A stretch of DNA of 60,248 nt from CAJBIL01 sp044359525 (GTDB lineage: Bacteria; Pseudomonadota; Gammaproteobacteria; Burkholderiales; Rhodocyclaceae), in the NCBI GenBank assembly GCA_044359525.1, contig JBIKLY010000007.1, positions 1-60,248 of the forward strand, in the 5' to 3' direction. The notes beneath the pieces were generated by a model, which saw only the letters and a program-made list of their open reading frames with translations, was not told where the DNA came from and did not search any database. Shown piece by piece: positions 7,739-17,467 of this stretch. The position numbers were made by a program, and so were the translations under genes. Position 1 is the first letter of the stretch; the number at the start of each line of letters is the position of its first letter.

Positions 7739-9916
7739 ATGGAACTTCTGCGTGGGGGAAAAATGACTCTGCATTCACCGACCTCGGCCGCAGCGCTTGA
7801 TCTGCGCTTGCTGATAGCCGGCATCGAAGAACTCGATGCCGGATTCTCCGTGTTCGATGCCGAACTGCGGCTGGTTGCGGCAAACCGGCTTTTCCACGAA
7901 CTGCTTGGTTTCCCGGCGGCTCTTTGCGTCTCGGGAACCCATTTTTCGGCATTTCTGCGTGACAACGCCGAGCGTGGTGAATACGGCCCCGGCAACATCG
8001 AGCAACAGATCAGCGAGCGCCTGGTGCTGGCCCGACAGTTCAAACCTCACCGCCTGGATCGGGCTCGCCCCGATGGCCGGGTCATCGAAATCCGCGGTCG
8101 CCCGCTGCCCGACGGCGGACTGGTGACGATCTACACGGACATCACGGAACAAAAAAACCGCGAACGGGCGTTGACCGAGTTGAGCCAAGCGCTCGAACAA
8201 AAAGTGGCTGAGCGCACGCACGAGCTACAACAACGTGAAGCCGATCTGGCAAAGGAAAAGACACGGCTTGATCTGGTCATTAACAATATCCCGGTCGGCA
8301 TTACGCTGGTCAACGAGAAGCTGCAGATGGAGCTCAGTAACCGTCAGTTTTCTGAAATCATGCATTTCCCTGTTGAATTTTCCGCAGCCGCAACCTCCTT
8401 TGAAGCGTTCATTCGCCACAATGCAGAACGCGGCGAATACGGCCCCGGCGACATCGAAGAACAGATCCGCACGCGTTGCGAACTTGCCCGACAGGCAAAA
8501 CCTCATCGTTTCGAACGTATCCGGCCGGACGGCAGCGCCGTCGAAGTCATTGGCAACCCGACACCGGAGGGCGGCTTTGTCACAACCTACCTGGACATCA
8601 CCAGCCGCACCCGCGCCGAAGCCGCACTACGCGCCAGCGAAGTGCGTTTCCGCGATTTTGCCAATGCTGCATCGGACTGGTTTTTTGAAACCGATGCCGA
8701 GCACCGTTTCACCTATTTCTCCGACCGTCTTCGCGAAATCACCGGGCTGGAACCCAACGGCCCGATCGGCAAGACCCGTGAAGAAATGGCCGGCGAGGAC
8801 GTCTTCAAGTCGCCTGAAAAATGGCAATTGCACAGGGAAACACTGGCCCAACGCAAACCTTTCCGCGACTTTGACTACCCGCTGCGCAACGGCGATGGAG
8901 AGCTTCGCCATATCCGCGTGAACGGCATCCCGTTCTTTGGCGCCGACGGCCGTTTTGCAGGCTACCGCGGCACCGCTAACAACGTCACCGAGGTCAAGGC
9001 TGCCGAGCTCAAGCTGCGTGAAAACGAGGCACGCCTGCACGCCATTCTCAACGCCAGCCCGATTGGTGTTGCAGTGGTTGACCGTGAAACATGTGCCATC
9101 CGTTTCTGCAATCCGCGTCTGGCCGAGCAACTCGGCCAGAATGCGGCTGCGCTGCTCGGACAAACCGCACATGATTTTTTCTTCGACGATGCGTCCAGAC
9201 TGCACCTGGCCGGCCTGTGTAACGGCGATTCCGTCGATAACACTGAGGCAAAATTGCGTAGAACCGATGGCAGCCCCTGGTGGGCGCTGATCAGCATCAA
9301 ACCACTGGCCTTTGAAGGCAGCGATGCGATGCTGATCTGGGCTTACGACATCAGTGAACTGCATCAGGCACGTGAGCAGCTCAGCCGCTTCGCCAACCAC
9401 GATGCGCTCACTTCGCTGCCCAACCGGCGTTATTTCGAACTGGCTGCGCAGCGTTATCTTGCGCACGCCAAACGTCATGGCCTGCGCGGCGCCCTGCTCT
9501 ACTTCGATCTCGACGGATTCAAGGGGGTTAACGACACCTACGGACACGCGGTGGGGGATCAACTCCTCCAGATCATCGCGGAACATATTCGGCAGCGTTT
9601 GCGCGAAACCGACTTTGTCGCCCGTGTCGGTGGCGACGAATTTGTCATACTGGTCGAAAACTTTCTTGCCAGCCATCGGGATATCAAGGCCTTCGGACAG
9701 GAACTGATCTCGCTCATCTCGCTTGCCGCAGCCTCCATCTGTCCGGACATCCCGGTCAGCGCCAGTATCGGCGTTGCCCTGTTCGACGCCAGCGGCCCGG
9801 CCCTTCCCGAATTGATGGCATTCGCCGACGCAGCAATGTATCGCGCCAAATCGTCCGGAAAGAACATGGTATGTATCAGTGAGCCCGAGGATCACCTGCC
9901 GGAGGCATCGAGCTGA
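7739..9916 (+). CDS. Multi-PAS diguanylate cyclase (intact GGDEF)
   Basis: Predicted cytoplasmic sensor enzyme making c-di-GMP, about 725 residues. It contains two PAS_7-type domains sharing the signature NAERGEYGPGxIE(E/Q)Q (about 20-140 and 175-290), two further PAS domains (about 300-420 and 430-545) and a C-terminal GGDEF domain. The active-site motif GGDEF is intact, and an inhibitory-site RxxD (RETD) lies five residues before it, so product feedback is expected. A short coiled coil follows the first PAS pair. There is no membrane segment. A second ATG at 7763 (MTLHSPTSAAAL) sits just after a GGGGG stretch and may be the true start. The same PAS_7 signature recurs in the CheA-like kinase at 48.8 kb. 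Confidence 0.9.
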   Translation: MELLRGGKMTLHSPTSAAALDLRLLIAGIEELDAGFSVFDAELRLVAANRLFHELLGFPAALCVSGTHFSAFLRDNAERGEYGPGNIEQQISERLVLARQFKPHRLDRARPDGRVIEIRGRPLPDGGLVTIYTDITEQKNRERALTELSQALEQKVAERTHELQQREADLAKEKTRLDLVINNIPVGITLVNEKLQMELSNRQFSEIMHFPVEFSAAATSFEAFIRHNAERGEYGPGDIEEQIRTRCELARQAKPHRFERIRPDGSAVEVIGNPTPEGGFVTTYLDITSRTRAEAALRASEVRFRDFANAASDWFFETDAEHRFTYFSDRLREITGLEPNGPIGKTREEMAGEDVFKSPEKWQLHRETLAQRKPFRDFDYPLRNGDGELRHIRVNGIPFFGADGRFAGYRGTANNVTEVKAAELKLRENEARLHAILNASPIGVAVVDRETCAIRFCNPRLAEQLGQNAAALLGQTAHDFFFDDASRLHLAGLCNGDSVDNTEAKLRRTDGSPWWALISIKPLAFEGSDAMLIWAYDISELHQAREQLSRFANHDALTSLPNRRYFELAAQRYLAHAKRHGLRGALLYFDLDGFKGVNDTYGHAVGDQLLQIIAEHIRQRLRETDFVARVGGDEFVILVENFLASHRDIKAFGQELISLISLAAASICPDIPVSASIGVALFDASGPALPELMAFADAAMYRAKSSGKNMVCISEPEDHLPEASS

Positions 9917-9941
9917 GCCCCTCTGTGCCTGCTTTTTAACC

Positions 9942-11837
9942 GTGCCCCTGGACCCGGCCACTCTCGCCTTTGCCGCGGACGGCACGCCGTACTCTGCAGC
10001 TTACGATGACCTTTATCACACCGTCGCCGGTGGGCTGGAACAGGCGCGACAGGTATTTCTTGCGGGCAACAAGCTGCCGGAGCGCTGGGCCGGCGAGAGC
10101 CATTTCGTCATCCTCGAAACCGGTTTCGGGCAGGGGCTGAACTTCCTTGCCACCTGGCAGGCCTGGCGTAAGGCCCCGCTACGGCCGCGGCGCCTGCATT
10201 TTCTATCGGTCGAAAAGCACCCGTTTTCAGCCGCTGACCTCGCGACGCTGCATGCCGGCTATCCCGAGCTGACCGAAATATCGGCGCGCCTGCGCGCAGC
10301 GTGGCCGACGCTGACGCCGGGCTTTCATCGCCTGGAATTCGAGGAAGCCGGTTACGGCACGGTCATTCTGACCCTGGCTTTCGGTGACGCCATTGCTGCC
10401 GTGCCGCAATTTGTCGGTGAGGCGCAGGCGATTTATCTTGACGGCTTCTCGCCGCTCAAAAACCCGGACCTCTGGTCACCTCAACTGCTGCGCGAAATCG
10501 GCCTGATGGCCGCACCCGACGCCACCGTCGCCAGCTGGTGCGTAGCCGGCAGCGTGCGTAGTTCGCTGGCCGATGCCGGCTTCACCGTTGAAAAAGGCCC
10601 GCGCTTCGGTTTCAAGCGCCACACCCTCAACGCCCGGCGCAGCGGCAGCGTAAAACCAGAAGAAGCCGGCCAGCGCCACGCCATCATCATTGGTGCCGGG
10701 CTGGCCGGCAGCCTGATCGCCGAACGACTGACGGCGCGCGGCTGGCAAATCGACCTGATCGAACGCCACGATGATGTAGCCCAGGAAACCTCGGGCAACC
10801 TCACCGCAGCGATGCTGCCAGTCCTTTCGCTTGACGACAATCGCATGTCACGCCTGAACCGCGCCTGCTATCTTTATGGCTTGCGCCAGCTCGCCGAATG
10901 GCAGCGCAGCGGCGCCGCCATCGACTGGTCACCCTGCGGCGTCTTGCAGATCGCCCGTGATGCCACACATGCCGACAAGCAGCGCGAAATCCTCGTACGT
11001 AACGGTTTCCCCGCGGATTTCGTTCGCTTCGTCGACATCGAAGAAGCTGCGACCCTCTCCGGCCTGCCAGTCGCTGGCGCCGGCTGGTGGTTTGCCGGCG
11101 GCGCCTGGGTCAATCCGGCCAGCCTCTGCCGCGCTGCGCTGACCCGCGCCGGCGAAAGGCTGCATAGCCAATTCAACACCCATGCCGAACAGCTCGACTA
11201 CGATGGCAGACAATGGGTGGTCCGCAATGCGGCAGGAACGATACTGGCCAGCGCCCCGCAGCTGATCCTCGCCGGCGCCTGCGACATCGTCGCCCTGACG
11301 CAGACAGCGCATTTGCCGATCTTCCGTTTTCGTGGCCAGGTCAGCCACCTGACAGCGCCCGTGTCCACCACCCTGAAAGCGGTTGTTTGCCGCGAGGGCT
11401 ATGCCACCCCGGCCTATCAGGACAAACATTGCGTCGGCGCAAGTTTTCAGCGCGGTGGCGAGGCAACAATGAGCGAGTGCGACCACGCAGCCAACCTCGA
11501 ACGCCTGCAACGCATGCTGCCCGGCTATTGCGCCGAAGCGACGCCGGCAACACTCAGCGGCCGCGTCGGCTTCCGCCCGGTTTCGCCCGACAAACTGCCG
11601 ATCCTTGGTCAACTGCACCATCCCGACGCACAGGCGCAAGGACGTGATTTTTCGGCGATCGAACGCTGGCCCGGCCTGCATATCGCCTCCGGCTATGGTG
11701 CACGCGGCCTGGTATGGTCAATGCTGATGGCCGAACTGCTGGCCAGCCAGCTTGAAGGGGAACCGCTGCCGATTGAATCCGAGCTGGCTGCCACCGTTGA
11801 TCCGGCGCGCTTTCTGTTGCGCCGGAAAGCCGACTGA
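9942..11837 (+). CDS. mnmC: Bifunctional tRNA mnm5s2U34 biosynthesis protein MnmC
   Basis: Completes the mnm5s2U modification at the wobble position of tRNAs for Lys, Glu and others. The N-terminal methyltransferase half has the SAM-binding ETGFGQGLNF motif and YLDGFSPLKNPDLW. The C-terminal FAD oxidoreductase half begins with a dinucleotide-binding IIIGAGLAGSLIAERL at about residue 245. The GTG start (VPLDPATLAF) is chosen because it lies 25 bp after the preceding stop and precedes the family's usual PYSAAYDD segment; the frame is open further upstream but overlaps the GGDEF gene. The product is 631 residues, near the 668 of E. coli. Confidence 0.94.
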   Translation: MPLDPATLAFAADGTPYSAAYDDLYHTVAGGLEQARQVFLAGNKLPERWAGESHFVILETGFGQGLNFLATWQAWRKAPLRPRRLHFLSVEKHPFSAADLATLHAGYPELTEISARLRAAWPTLTPGFHRLEFEEAGYGTVILTLAFGDAIAAVPQFVGEAQAIYLDGFSPLKNPDLWSPQLLREIGLMAAPDATVASWCVAGSVRSSLADAGFTVEKGPRFGFKRHTLNARRSGSVKPEEAGQRHAIIIGAGLAGSLIAERLTARGWQIDLIERHDDVAQETSGNLTAAMLPVLSLDDNRMSRLNRACYLYGLRQLAEWQRSGAAIDWSPCGVLQIARDATHADKQREILVRNGFPADFVRFVDIEEAATLSGLPVAGAGWWFAGGAWVNPASLCRAALTRAGERLHSQFNTHAEQLDYDGRQWVVRNAAGTILASAPQLILAGACDIVALTQTAHLPIFRFRGQVSHLTAPVSTTLKAVVCREGYATPAYQDKHCVGASFQRGGEATMSECDHAANLERLQRMLPGYCAEATPATLSGRVGFRPVSPDKLPILGQLHHPDAQAQGRDFSAIERWPGLHIASGYGARGLVWSMLMAELLASQLEGEPLPIESELAATVDPARFLLRRKAD

Positions 11838-11872
11838 TCAAGATCCAGAAGGCATCGCCTTCAATCTAAACC

Positions 11873-12047
11873 TCACCGCAAAGGCGCAAAGGTGCGAAGA
11901 ACGCAAAGGAAACAATGGTTGAATAATTTATGTCATTCACTTTTTTGTGAGTGGCATGGGCAAACAAATAAAATCTCAAACCTCTGATTTTCTTTGCGAA
12001 CCTTTGCGTTCTTTGCGCCTTTGCGGTGAATAACTGCTTTTTCCAGG
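11873..12047. repeat. Hairpin repeat element, CGCAAAG type
   Basis: Most of the 303-bp gap between mnmC and the glycine-zipper gene. Two arms of about 37 bp built of CGCAAAGG-type units (11873-11909 and 11991-12030) form a long inverted repeat around about 80 bp of AT-rich loop. The right flank ends in TAACTGCTTTTTCCAGG, also found as the tip of the element in the hsdM stub at 32.8 kb. No protein is encoded. Confidence 0.85.
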
Positions 12048-12140
12048 TTCAATCAGTTGTAAGCGTTTGTATCCGCTGTCAGCGCCAACAGGCAAGCCAG
12101 CGTTGATTCGGTGTCACCCAACCACTTAGTGAGCCGAATC

Positions 12141-12944
12141 ATGGAAAACCCGACCCGCAGCACCCACCCGTTAATTCTTGTTGCGGCGTCTGCCGTAACC
12201 ATTGCCAGCTTCGCCGCTGTTGCCTCGCTGGCCGGCTGGCTGCCCGGCAATCACACCGCACCTGCCGCCCCCGTCGCCCAGCTGGCAACAGCGGCGCAGA
12301 CACCGGCAACTGCCGTCTTGCCGCCGGAAATGGCACCCACACCGGCCAGCGAAAAAACGGCCACCCTGAACATCCCGTCCGGTTCGAGCATTACGGTCAA
12401 TCCAGCGAAAGAACGCCCGGCACATCAAGCGGCGGCGCCGCGCAAGGCAACCGTGTCCGCCCCCGCGGTGACGCCGGTATCGTCCCCCAAGCCGGCACCG
12501 ATCTTCGATGAGAACCCGGGTTACGGCAATCGCGGCGCGACGCCGGTATCGAACACCCCGGTCAACGACAACGGAATTTACGTCGAAAATAGCCGGAAAC
12601 CACCCAGCATCTGCCACGACTGCGGTACCGTCGAAAGCATTCGCGAAATCGCCCAGGAAGGCCAGGGTAGCGGCCTCGGCGCGATTGCCGGCGGCGTCCT
12701 CGGCGGCTTGCTCGGCAACCAGATCGGCAACGGCAGCGGCCGCAAGGTCGCCACTGTAGCCGGTGTGGTGGGCGGTGCCTACGCCGGACATACCGTCGAA
12801 AAAAGTACCCGCAGCTCGCAACAGTTTCAGGTTACCGTGCGCCTTGACGACGGCAGCATGCGCACGATTAGCGAGACACAAAAACCGGCATGGCGTGCTG
12901 GCGACCGTGTGCGCATCAGCAACGATCACCTCAGCAGCCTCTAA
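12141..12944 (+). CDS. Glycine-zipper 2TM-domain envelope protein
   Basis: A 267-residue protein with an N-terminal membrane anchor or uncleaved signal (about residues 10-30) and a Pro/Ala-rich linker of more than 100 residues. Its glycine-zipper segment GLGAIAGGVLGGLLGNQIG and following GVVGGAYAGH are typical of the 17-kDa surface antigen/2TM family, followed by a small C-terminal domain. Such proteins sit in the inner membrane or periplasm; their exact role is usually unknown. The ATG of MENPTRSTHP is chosen over an upstream in-frame start because the hydrophobic segment follows it directly. It is monocistronic, with a hairpin element upstream and a terminator downstream. Confidence 0.75.
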   Translation: MENPTRSTHPLILVAASAVTIASFAAVASLAGWLPGNHTAPAAPVAQLATAAQTPATAVLPPEMAPTPASEKTATLNIPSGSSITVNPAKERPAHQAAAPRKATVSAPAVTPVSSPKPAPIFDENPGYGNRGATPVSNTPVNDNGIYVENSRKPPSICHDCGTVESIREIAQEGQGSGLGAIAGGVLGGLLGNQIGNGSGRKVATVAGVVGGAYAGHTVEKSTRSSQQFQVTVRLDDGSMRTISETQKPAWRAGDRVRISNDHLSSL

Positions 12945-12963
12945 AAAAACCACAGTTCCTCCG

Positions 12964-12987
12964 GCGCCCTTTACGGGCGCTTTTTTT
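12964..12987 (+). terminator. Rho-independent terminator
   Basis: A 6-bp GC stem (GCGCCC/GGGCGC) with a 5-nt loop, followed by seven T residues, 20 bp after the glycine-zipper gene. Confidence 0.9.
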
Positions 12988-13075
12988 GGTTCACCGGCCG
13001 GCCCAACAAGCACCAATCAGGTGCTAGAATATTCCACTGAATTCAGATAGTTCGGCTATCTTCTCCGGAGATCCA

Positions 13076-14359
13076 ATGAAACTCGAAACGCTCGCCATCC
13101 ATGCCGGCTACAGCCCCGAAGCAACGACCAAGGCAGTTGCCGTGCCGATCTATCAGACGACGTCGTACTCCTTCGACAGCACGCAGCATGGCGCCGACCT
13201 GTTCGATCTCAAGGTACAGGGCAACATCTACACGCGCATCATGAACCCGACGCAAGACGTGCTGGAAAAGCGCGTTGCCGCGATGGAAGGCGGCATTGCC
13301 GGGCTGGCACTGGCCTCCGGTCAGGCAGCAATCACCTACGCGATCATGACCATCGCCGAAGCCGGCGACAACATCGTCTCGGCGGCGACACTCTACGGCG
13401 GCACCTACAACCTCTTCGCGCATACGCTGCCGCAATACGGCATCACGGTGCGCTTTGCCGACTACCGCGATCCATCGAGCTTTGAAGCGCTAATCGACGA
13501 AAAAACCAAGGCCATTTACTGCGAGTCGGTCGGCAACCCGCTCGGCAACGTCACCGACTTCGAGCAGCTTGCCGAGATCGCGCATCGTCATGGCGTGCCG
13601 CTGATCGTTGACAACACCGTGCCATCACCTTACCTGTGCCGTCCCTTCGAACACGGCGCCGACATCGTCGTGCATTCGCTGACCAAGTACATCGGCGGCC
13701 ACGGCAACTCGATCGGCGGCATGATCGTCGATAGCGGCCGATTCCCGTGGGCCGAGCACAAGACAAAGTTCAAGCGCCTCAACGAACCCGACGTTTCCTA
13801 TCACGGTGTCGTCTATACCGAAGCGCTCGGCCCGGCCGCCTTCATCGGGCGCGCGCGCGTCGTGCCGCTGCGCAACATGGGCGCGGCGATCTCGCCGTTC
13901 AACGCCTTCCTGCTCCTGCAGGGACTCGAAACGCTGGCGCTGCGCATGGACCGCATCTGCGAGAACGCGCTGAAGGTGGCGCAGTTCCTGCAGGGTCACG
14001 CCAAGGTGGCGTGGGTCAATTACGCCGGCCTGCCCGAACACAAGGATCACGCGTTGGTGCAGAAGTACATGGACGGCAAGGCTTCCGGCATCCTCACCTT
14101 TGGCGTCAAGGGAACCAACTGCAGCGGCCTAGAAGCCGGCGGCCGCTTCCAGGATGCACTGCAGCTATTCACCCGTCTGGTCAACATCGGCGACGCCAAG
14201 TCACTGGCCTGTCACCCGGCGACAACCACGCACCGCCAGCTCGGGCCGGAAGAGATGATCAAGGCGGGTGTCTCGGAAGACATGGTTCGGCTGTCAATCG
14301 GTATCGAGCACATCGACGATCTGCTAGCCGATCTCGAACAAGCGCTGGCGGCGGCCTGA
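13076..14359 (+). CDS. metY: O-acetylhomoserine sulfhydrylase (MetY-type)
   Basis: PLP enzyme making homocysteine from O-acetylhomoserine and sulphide, giving direct sulphur assimilation into methionine. The 427-residue length and opening (MKLETLAIHAGYSPEATTKAVAVPIYQTTSY) are typical of the MetY branch of the Cys/Met metabolism PLP family. The PLP lysine lies in SLTKYIGGHG (K204). ASGQAA and the C-terminal SLACHPATTTHRQL are also family signatures. A CCGGAG ribosome site precedes the ATG. Its stop overlaps the start of the downstream GGDEF-like gene (TGATG), so the two are translationally coupled. Confidence 0.94.
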   Translation: MKLETLAIHAGYSPEATTKAVAVPIYQTTSYSFDSTQHGADLFDLKVQGNIYTRIMNPTQDVLEKRVAAMEGGIAGLALASGQAAITYAIMTIAEAGDNIVSAATLYGGTYNLFAHTLPQYGITVRFADYRDPSSFEALIDEKTKAIYCESVGNPLGNVTDFEQLAEIAHRHGVPLIVDNTVPSPYLCRPFEHGADIVVHSLTKYIGGHGNSIGGMIVDSGRFPWAEHKTKFKRLNEPDVSYHGVVYTEALGPAAFIGRARVVPLRNMGAAISPFNAFLLLQGLETLALRMDRICENALKVAQFLQGHAKVAWVNYAGLPEHKDHALVQKYMDGKASGILTFGVKGTNCSGLEAGGRFQDALQLFTRLVNIGDAKSLACHPATTTHRQLGPEEMIKAGVSEDMVRLSIGIEHIDDLLADLEQALAAA

Positions 14360-15267
14360 TGTCGATCACCAATATCCACGCAGCGGCGCTCAGCCTGCAG
14401 GCTGACGACGCCGAAATCGGGCGCTATGGCATGCTGCTTGACTGCCTGGGTATTGGCTTGCTGGTCTATGCTGCGGACGGTGAGATTTGTCTGAAAAATG
14501 AGCAGGCACGGTGTCTTCTCAACGAGGGGCCGGCATCGTTCACCGACGAACATGGTCACCTGCTCAGTGAAGACAACCAGCCGGCCGCACGCGTGCTGAG
14601 TACCGGACACGCGATTCAGAAGCGCGTACTCGGGATCAACGATGCCGGCTCGGCAAACCGCTGGGTAGAAACCAGCACCCTGCCGGTTTTCGCGGTCGAT
14701 GGACAGATACGCCGCGTTCTCCTGACCCTTTCGGACATCAGCCAACAACACTGGCTCGAAGCGCAACTCGAACAACTGTCGGTCCGCGACCCGTTGACCG
14801 ATGCCTTCAACCGCCGTCATACGCTGCGCCTGCTCGACGAAGAATGCCAGCGTTCGCGGCGTTATGGCACACCATCAACACTCGCACTGATCAACATCGA
14901 TCACTTTCGCGCAGCCAACGAGGCTTACGGGCGAGCAACGGGCGACCATCTGCTGTGTAGCGTCGCGCACCGGATTCGCGAAGCACTGCGCGGAATCGAC
15001 ATCGTCGGTCGCAATGACGGCGGCGAATTCCTGCTGATTCTGCCTAACGTTCATCTCGATGCCGCGATGATTCCGCTGGAGCGCATCCGTGCGCAGATTG
15101 AAAATGAGGATTTTGGCAATCCGGGCCTGAGCATCACGATCAGCGGTGGCGTCACCGAATGTGCGGGAGACACGTCGACGGTACTCATCGAGCGCGCCCG
15201 GACACTACTTCTGCAAGCCCGGGAAGCCGGCCATAACCGGCTCTGCCAGGACGTCGATATTTTTTAG
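14359..15267 (+). CDS. PAS-GGDEF-like protein with degenerate active site
   Basis: A 302-residue cytoplasmic protein. An N-terminal PAS-like domain (about 25-140) is followed by a GGDEF-fold domain (about 150-300; DPLTDAFNRRHTLRLLDEE is the typical entry). The catalytic signature reads DGGEF where RYGG(D/E)EF is expected, and the substrate-binding KxxND is RAANE. It is therefore probably not a working diguanylate cyclase; it may bind GTP or c-di-GMP or act through the PAS domain. Its ATG overlaps the metY stop, an unusual partner for a sensor protein. Confidence 0.82.
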   Translation: MSITNIHAAALSLQADDAEIGRYGMLLDCLGIGLLVYAADGEICLKNEQARCLLNEGPASFTDEHGHLLSEDNQPAARVLSTGHAIQKRVLGINDAGSANRWVETSTLPVFAVDGQIRRVLLTLSDISQQHWLEAQLEQLSVRDPLTDAFNRRHTLRLLDEECQRSRRYGTPSTLALINIDHFRAANEAYGRATGDHLLCSVAHRIREALRGIDIVGRNDGGEFLLILPNVHLDAAMIPLERIRAQIENEDFGNPGLSITISGGVTECAGDTSTVLIERARTLLLQAREAGHNRLCQDVDIF

Positions 15268-15292
15268 AAAAACCCGCTTTCGCCAGCAGCAG

Positions 15293-16147
15293 TTACTTCA
15301 GTTCTTCGACGAGCAGCCACACGCTACGGTTATCGCGCACCTCACTGGTGCCAACGCTCAGGTTACCGCGCTCGCGTCCGCCGGCCTGCTGGCCACTGCC
15401 ACCGAGTTCGATCCATTCGCCCAGACGCCCGGAAACCGTGGTCGAAATGCGTTGTGTATTGACACTACCGTAGCCCTGATTGCCGGGCGTATCGAACTGC
15501 GGACTGATCTCCAGCGTTACCCGGTCGCCGGCCAGACGTGGCGCAGCGTAAAAGCCCTGACCGATATCGCGATAGACCGTGCTATCGGTCACCACCGCGC
15601 CGTTCGGGCCAAGCACCACCTGGCGCAACGGCAAGGGCAGCGACTGCCCCACCTGGATAAAAGCGCGCCCACCTTCGATAACCTGCACGCTCTGGCTGGT
15701 ACGTGTATCACGCTTACTGCGCGTGTCATAAACGCGGGTACTTACACTGGAGTCGCCACGCCGCATCTCGATCTGCGTCCCGCCCTGTGACGTACTGGTC
15801 GATGGCTGGATGATGCGCGCATTGTTGCCAAGGCCCACATTACCCGACACCTCGCCACCCTGTTGCCGGCTCTCGGCGTCACGATTCTGGCTGACACGAA
15901 TCGACAACCGGCGCTGCGGCGTATCAAGGGCGGCAAGCGCCTGCCTGATCTGCTCGCGGTTGCGGGCCGAGCCCCGCAGAATGAGCTGGTTGTTCATCCC
16001 CGACAGTGCGCCACCCGGCTCGACAAAAGGCTGCAAGGCGGGGATCACTTGCTCGACGGTACGATGTTTGAGCGGGATGATCTCCATCTCCTGCTGCGCC
16101 AGTGCGAGCAGTGGCAGGGAGAAAAATAGCAGCAGCAATCGGCGCAT
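15293..16147 (-). CDS. Secretin-like exported protein
   Basis: A 284-residue protein with a short signal peptide (MRRLLLLFFSLPLLALAQ). Residues 20-80 (IIPLKHRTVEQVIPALQPFV, LILRGSARNREQIRQAL) are a secretin N1/NolW-like short domain. The C-terminal half contains secretin-type strands (AFIQVGQSLPLP, GDRVTLEISPQFDT). It is far shorter than a type II or IV secretin and has no multimer-forming pore domain that I can identify, so it may be a periplasmic relative. It lies 18 bp downstream of zapE on the same strand. A GGGAG ribosome site supports the start. Function unknown. Confidence 0.65.
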   Translation of the reverse strand: MRRLLLLFFSLPLLALAQQEMEIIPLKHRTVEQVIPALQPFVEPGGALSGMNNQLILRGSARNREQIRQALAALDTPQRRLSIRVSQNRDAESRQQGGEVSGNVGLGNNARIIQPSTSTSQGGTQIEMRRGDSSVSTRVYDTRSKRDTRTSQSVQVIEGGRAFIQVGQSLPLPLRQVVLGPNGAVVTDSTVYRDIGQGFYAAPRLAGDRVTLEISPQFDTPGNQGYGSVNTQRISTTVSGRLGEWIELGGSGQQAGGRERGNLSVGTSEVRDNRSVWLLVEELK

Positions 16148-16165
16148 GGCAATACTCCCGTAAGC

Positions 16166-17278
16166 TCAGGAAAGATGCGGCAGCCCAAGATATTCGCGCG
16201 AGCGCATTTCGGTCAGGCGACTGACGGTACGGAAAAACTCGCCGGCCTGCGTGCCTTCAGTATAGAGCAGCTCGGGAACACAATCTGCGGTAGCGATCAG
16301 CTTGACCTTGTGGTCGTAGAAAATATCGACCAGCCAGGTAAAACGCCGGGCCTCTGAAGCCATGCTCGCCGACATTTGCGGAATACCGGAAAGCATGACC
16401 GTGTGATACGAACGCGCCAGTTCGAGATAGTCATTCTGCGAACGGGGGCCGCCGCACAGGGTTTTAAAATCGAACCAGATCACCCCGTTGCCGCGCAGCA
16501 AGATCGGGATATCCCGCCCCAGCACCTCGACACAGCCACCTGCCATGCCCTCAGCATCGGCCATCGCGGCAAAATACCCGGCCATTTTCAACTCAGCCGC
16601 GGCATCGGCCGGACAATGGAAAATTTCCACCTGCTCCAACGCCCGCAAGCGATAGTCGACGCCGGCATCAATCTGCAGCACATCGACTTGCGACTTGATC
16701 AGGGCAATGGTCGGCAGGAAGTTCTCGCGCTGCAGACCGTTCGGGTAGAGGCTGTCCGGCGGGTAGTTGGACGTCATGACAAAGATTACGCCGCGCTCGA
16801 ACAGGGCTTCAAGCAGCCGGCCGAGGATCATTGCATCCGCGATGTCGGAAACATGAAACTCGTCGAAGCAGATCAACCGGGCATCGCCGGCAATACGCTC
16901 GGCGACGCGCAACAAGGGATCGCTTTCGCCTTTCAGCTCGTTCAGTTGCCGATGAACATCGTGCATGAAGGCATGAAAATGGATGCGCCGCTTGCGACGA
17001 TAGGGCACCGCCGCATAAAAACAGTCCATCAAGAAACTCTTGCCCCGCCCGACGCCACCCCAGAAATAGAGGCCACGCGGCGGCAGCGGGGGCGAAAAAA
17101 TTCGCAGCAACGCACGACGCCGCGCCACCTTGAACGACAGCAGCTCGTAAAAGAGCCGCTGCAGACGCTCGGCGGCCGTGCGCTGCGCCGTATCTGCCGT
17201 ATAAGCGCGCGCCGCCAGCAGGGCCTCGTAGGCATCGAGCATGCCGCGTTCCGAGGTATTGAGAATTCGATGAGGCAT
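16166..17278 (-). CDS. zapE: Cell division ATPase ZapE (AFG1-like)
   Basis: AFG1/LACE1-type P-loop ATPase; the E. coli homologue acts at the division ring under stress or low oxygen. The 370-residue product has Walker A GGVGRGKS (residues 74-81), Walker B LICFDEFHVSD and the sensor segment VIFVMTSNYPPD, with the family C-terminus FYDHKVKLIATADC. It probably shares a transcript with the secretin-like gene downstream and diverges from pepN across about 190 bp. Confidence 0.92.
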   Translation of the reverse strand: MPHRILNTSERGMLDAYEALLAARAYTADTAQRTAAERLQRLFYELLSFKVARRRALLRIFSPPLPPRGLYFWGGVGRGKSFLMDCFYAAVPYRRKRRIHFHAFMHDVHRQLNELKGESDPLLRVAERIAGDARLICFDEFHVSDIADAMILGRLLEALFERGVIFVMTSNYPPDSLYPNGLQRENFLPTIALIKSQVDVLQIDAGVDYRLRALEQVEIFHCPADAAAELKMAGYFAAMADAEGMAGGCVEVLGRDIPILLRGNGVIWFDFKTLCGGPRSQNDYLELARSYHTVMLSGIPQMSASMASEARRFTWLVDIFYDHKVKLIATADCVPELLYTEGTQAGEFFRTVSRLTEMRSREYLGLPHLS

Positions 17279-17467
17279 AAAAAACGTTCCACTGCGCGGG
17301 AGACGCCCGCCGCGATCGGGAACATGAGTTTAAATCATCGCGACCGAAACGTCAGAATCGCCGCACAGCCGACATGGCGAGTACCCGTGTTTTCGCCGTA
17401 CCGGCAATCCGGTACTGGATTATCATGCCGACACCGCCAACCTCACCTTGCAACAATAAAAACCATC

